NCBI GenBank assembly: GCA_030068525.1
Contig: JASJOS010000013.1
Location: forward strand, 62,001-126,000
DNA length: 64,000 nt
Source of the DNA: Xanthocytophaga flava
GTDB lineage: Bacteria; Bacteroidota; Bacteroidia; Cytophagales; 172606-1
Direction of reading: 5' to 3'
Of this stretch, positions 62,253-64,000 are shown one piece after another; within the stretch, counting starts at the first letter, position 1; each line of letters opens with the position of its first letter. Under the pieces are notes generated by a model. The model made no database searches and had not been told where the DNA came from. It saw only the letters and a list, made by a program, of their open reading frames with translations. Both the position numbers and the translations under genes were made by a program.

Positions 62253-62260
62253 TAATTTTG
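62253..62260 (+). promoter_or_regulatory. -7 box TAATTTTG for parE
   Basis: A perfect TAnnTTTG match 110 bp before the parE ATG. It implies a leader of about 100 nt that includes a short ORF and an inverted repeat. No clear -33 TTG. Confidence 0.5.
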
Positions 62261-62291
62261 CAAATAGAAGGCAGGTTCAAGATTCTCTCAA

Positions 62292-62360
62292 ATGGCATAT
62301 TCCCCAAAAAAGAACCTGCTTATACTAGTAATCAGCCTATTAATCTTAACTATACAATAA
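62292..62360 (+). CDS. possible 22-aa hydrophobic leader peptide upstream of parE
   Basis: An ATG ORF reading MAYSPKKNLLILVISLLILT then IQ, ending 9 bp before the parE ATG. It has the form of one short membrane helix preceded by two Lys. It lies within the putative parE leader and across the right arm of an 8-bp inverted repeat. It could be a leader peptide, or chance. Confidence 0.25.
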   Translation: MAYSPKKNLLILVISLLILTIQ

Positions 62361-62369
62361 GCAACCTAT

Positions 62370-64000
62370 ATGGCAACCCAACCACAGGCGTATACAGAAG
62401 ACAGTATTAAATCACTTGACTGGCGCGAACATATTCGTTTGCGTCCAGGGATGTATATTGGCAAATTAGGAGATGGAGCTTCGCCTGATGATGGCATTTA
62501 TGTTCTGGTTAAAGAAGTAGTAGATAATTCCATTGATGAGCACACAATGGGTTTTGGAAAAACAATCGAAATCGATGTTACAGAGAAGCGGGTCACTGTG
62601 CGTGATTATGGCCGTGGGATACCTCTGGGTAAAGTAGTAGATGTGGTTTCCAAAATTAATACAGGTGGTAAATATGATTCATCTGTGTTTCAGAAATCAG
62701 TTGGTTTGAATGGTGTAGGTACAAAAGCAGTGAACGCCCTATCTACCTATTTTAAAGTACAGGCATTCCGGGATGGAAAAACCCGCTCAGCAGAGTTTGA
62801 GCGAGGTATTCTGAAAGTAGATGCCCCGGAAAGTGATACCAAAGAAAAAAATGGAACACTGGTATATTTTGAACCAGACGATACCATTTTTAAACACTAC
62901 CACTTTATTCCTCAATTTCTGGAAGAACAGATCTGGAACTATGCTTACCTGAATGCAGGCTTAACTGTTATCTTTAACAATCAGAAATATCATTCACCAA
63001 AAGGATTGTATGATCTTCTGTCCAGAAAAATTGATGAAGAAAGCAGACGCTATCCAATTATTCATCTAAAAGGGGAAGACATTGAACTTGCATTGACTCA
63101 TGGAAGTTCGTATGGTGAAGAATATTATTCATTTGTTAATGGTCAATACACCACACAGGGAGGTACTCATCTTCAGGCATTCAGAGAGTCATTTGCAGTC
63201 ACAATACGAGATTTCTTTCAATCCAATAAGAAGAATTTTGAATTATCAGATATCCGGGCATCTGTTGTAGCAGCTATTTCTGTTCGTGTTCAGGAACCTG
63301 TATTCGAATCTCAAACAAAGACTAAGCTGGGTTCGCTGAATATTGCTCCGGATGGAATGACAATGAAGAAGTTTGTGGACGATTTCATTAAGAAGAATCT
63401 GAATGATTACCTCCACAGAAACAAAGAAACTACAGCTGCACTGGAAAAACGTATCCAGCAATCCAAGAAGGAACGTGAGGAACTGGCAGGTATACGTAAA
63501 ATAGCTAATGAGCGGGCAAAAAAGGCCAATCTGCATAATCGTAAGCTTCGTGACTGTCGTGTCCATCTTTCTGATGAAAAGAATGATAAACGTTTTGATA
63601 CTACTTTATTCATCACAGAGGGAGACTCTGCCAGTGGATCTATCACTCAGGCACGCAATGTAGATTATCAGGCAGTATTCAGTTTGCGGGGAAAACCTCT
63701 TAACTGTTATGGCCTGACTAAACGTGTTGTATACGAAAACGAGGAGTTTAACCTTCTTCAACACGCACTGGATATTGAAGATAGTCTGGATTCATTGCGT
63801 TATAATCAGGTAGTTATAGCCACTGATGCAGACGTAGATGGAATGCATATTCGTTTGTTGTTGTTAACTTTCTTTCTGCAATTCTTTCCGGATCTGGTTA
63901 AGAAGGGACACATTTACATTCTGGATACTCCCCTATTCCGGGTACGGAATAAAAAAGAGACCATTTATTGTTATTCAGAAGAGGAAAAACAGGCTGCTAT
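62370..64000 (+). CDS. parE: DNA topoisomerase IV subunit B (runs off the window)
   Basis: 543 codons are present from the ATG at 62370. The start [20 protein letters not shown] with MYIGKLGDG is the GHKL ATPase N-terminus of the Bacteroidota topoisomerase IV B branch. VVDNSIDEH and [13 protein letters not shown] are ATP-binding blocks, [17 protein letters not shown] the lid, and [14 protein letters not shown] and [19 protein letters not shown] the TOPRIM metal site. With ParC it decatenates daughter chromosomes. The last 80-100 residues are missing at the window end. Gyrase B is the alternative, but the IGKLGDG form favours ParE. Confidence 0.93.
   Translation, partial: MATQPQAYTEDSIKSLDWREHIRLRPGMYIGKLGDGASPDDGIYVLVKEVVDNSIDEHTMGFGKTIEIDVTEKRVTVRDYGRGIPLGKVVDVVSKINTGGKYDSSVFQKSVGLNGVGTKAVNALSTYFKVQAFRDGKTRSAEFERGILKVDAPESDTKEKNGTLVYFEPDDTIFKHYHFIPQFLEEQIWNYAYLNAGLTVIFNNQKYHSPKGLYDLLSRKIDEESRRYPIIHLKGEDIELALTHGSSYGEEYYSFVNGQYTTQGGTHLQAFRESFAVTIRDFFQSNKKNFELSDIRASVVAAISVRVQEPVFESQTKTKLGSLNIAPDGMTMKKFVDDFIKKNLNDYLHRNKETTAALEKRIQQSKKEREELAGIRKIANERAKKANLHNRKLRDCRVHLSDEKNDKRFDTTLFITEGDSASGSITQARNVDYQAVFSLRGKPLNCYGLTKRVVYENEEFNLLQHALDIEDSLDSLRYNQVVIATDADVDGMHIRLLLLTFFLQFFPDLVKKGHIYILDTPLFRVRNKKETIYCYSEEEKQAA

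Larger units (their letters stand above)
62015..62369. other. divergent intergenic region between the TPR lipoprotein gene and parE
   Basis: AT-rich. It contains the parE -7 box (62253-62260), an 8-bp inverted pair GCAGGTTC (62271-62278) and GAACCTGC (62312-62319), and a 22-codon ORF (62292-62360). A plus-strand open frame at 62044-62232 is His/Thr/Asn-rich and not convincing. Confidence 0.5.

Overview
The window looks like chromosomal DNA of a member of the Bacteroidota, most probably a Cytophagales relative. Reasons: an AT-rich genome, starts without Shine-Dalgarno sequences, many TAnnTTTG boxes of the Bacteroidota sigma-A type upstream of genes, and characteristic families (one-domain GT5 glycogen/starch synthase protein, zinc-ribbon coiled-coil protein next to Nif3, DUF3109, bacterial GGGP synthase, TraR/DksA protein with a degenerate zinc finger). 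I see no rRNA, tRNA, CRISPR array, intact insertion sequence or prophage.

Layout. 1-3.5 kb: 5' part of mnmE, a lone glycosyltransferase, dapD, 3-hydroxybutyryl-CoA dehydrogenase. 4.1-8.2 kb: YkgJ-type cysteine-cluster protein, a small HTH regulator, then the late cobalamin genes cobU-cobT-cobS-cobC, with no room for a cobalamin riboswitch. 8.2-14 kb: quinone-oxidoreductase-like MDR, ribokinase, two small exported proteins, and a LytTR response regulator paired with a membrane acyltransferase. 14.0-14.97 kb: non-coding decay zone with a TGTTACAG repeat array and a possible VirE-N remnant. 15-23 kb (minus strand): response regulator, histidine kinase, TolC, adaptor and CzcA-type RND pump, a metal-efflux locus with a four-unit 11-bp direct-repeat operator candidate. 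23-29 kb: zinc-ribbon protein, Nif3, GT5 protein, peroxiredoxin, a frameshifted gene, an unknown coiled-coil protein, AlkB. 29-36 kb: Na+/H+ antiporter, aldo/keto reductase, sorbosone-dehydrogenase-like protein plus cytochrome c, HxlR regulator, and a Tet(X)-like flavin monooxygenase divergent from an AraC regulator. 37-40.4 kb: a FucP-type transporter, an SDR whose catalytic Lys is Asn, and a zinc alcohol dehydrogenase. 40.4-43 kb: gene-poor, with two candidate small membrane proteins on the minus strand. 43-57 kb: glmS, DUF3109, a SOD with a Tat-like signal, ChrA, acyl-CoA dehydrogenase, an AraC regulator, PEP carboxylase, GGGP synthase with two small membrane proteins. 57.5-64 kb: TraR/DksA protein, scpB, a pseudouridine synthase with a long repetitive N-terminus, a TPR lipoprotein and the 5' part of topoisomerase IV subunit B (parE), which runs off the window.

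Most of the region is ordinary housekeeping and accessory metabolism. The points most worth a second look are the 11-bp-phased TTTTAAG array before the efflux operon, the TGTTACAG/VirE-like remnant, the Tet(X) homologue with altered substrate-pocket positions, the SDR with YxxxN instead of YxxxK, the frameshifted gene at 27 kb and the two unlisted small membrane ORFs near 40.8 kb. I found no convincing complete new defence or mobile system. Family names rest on recalled motifs, not on database searches.
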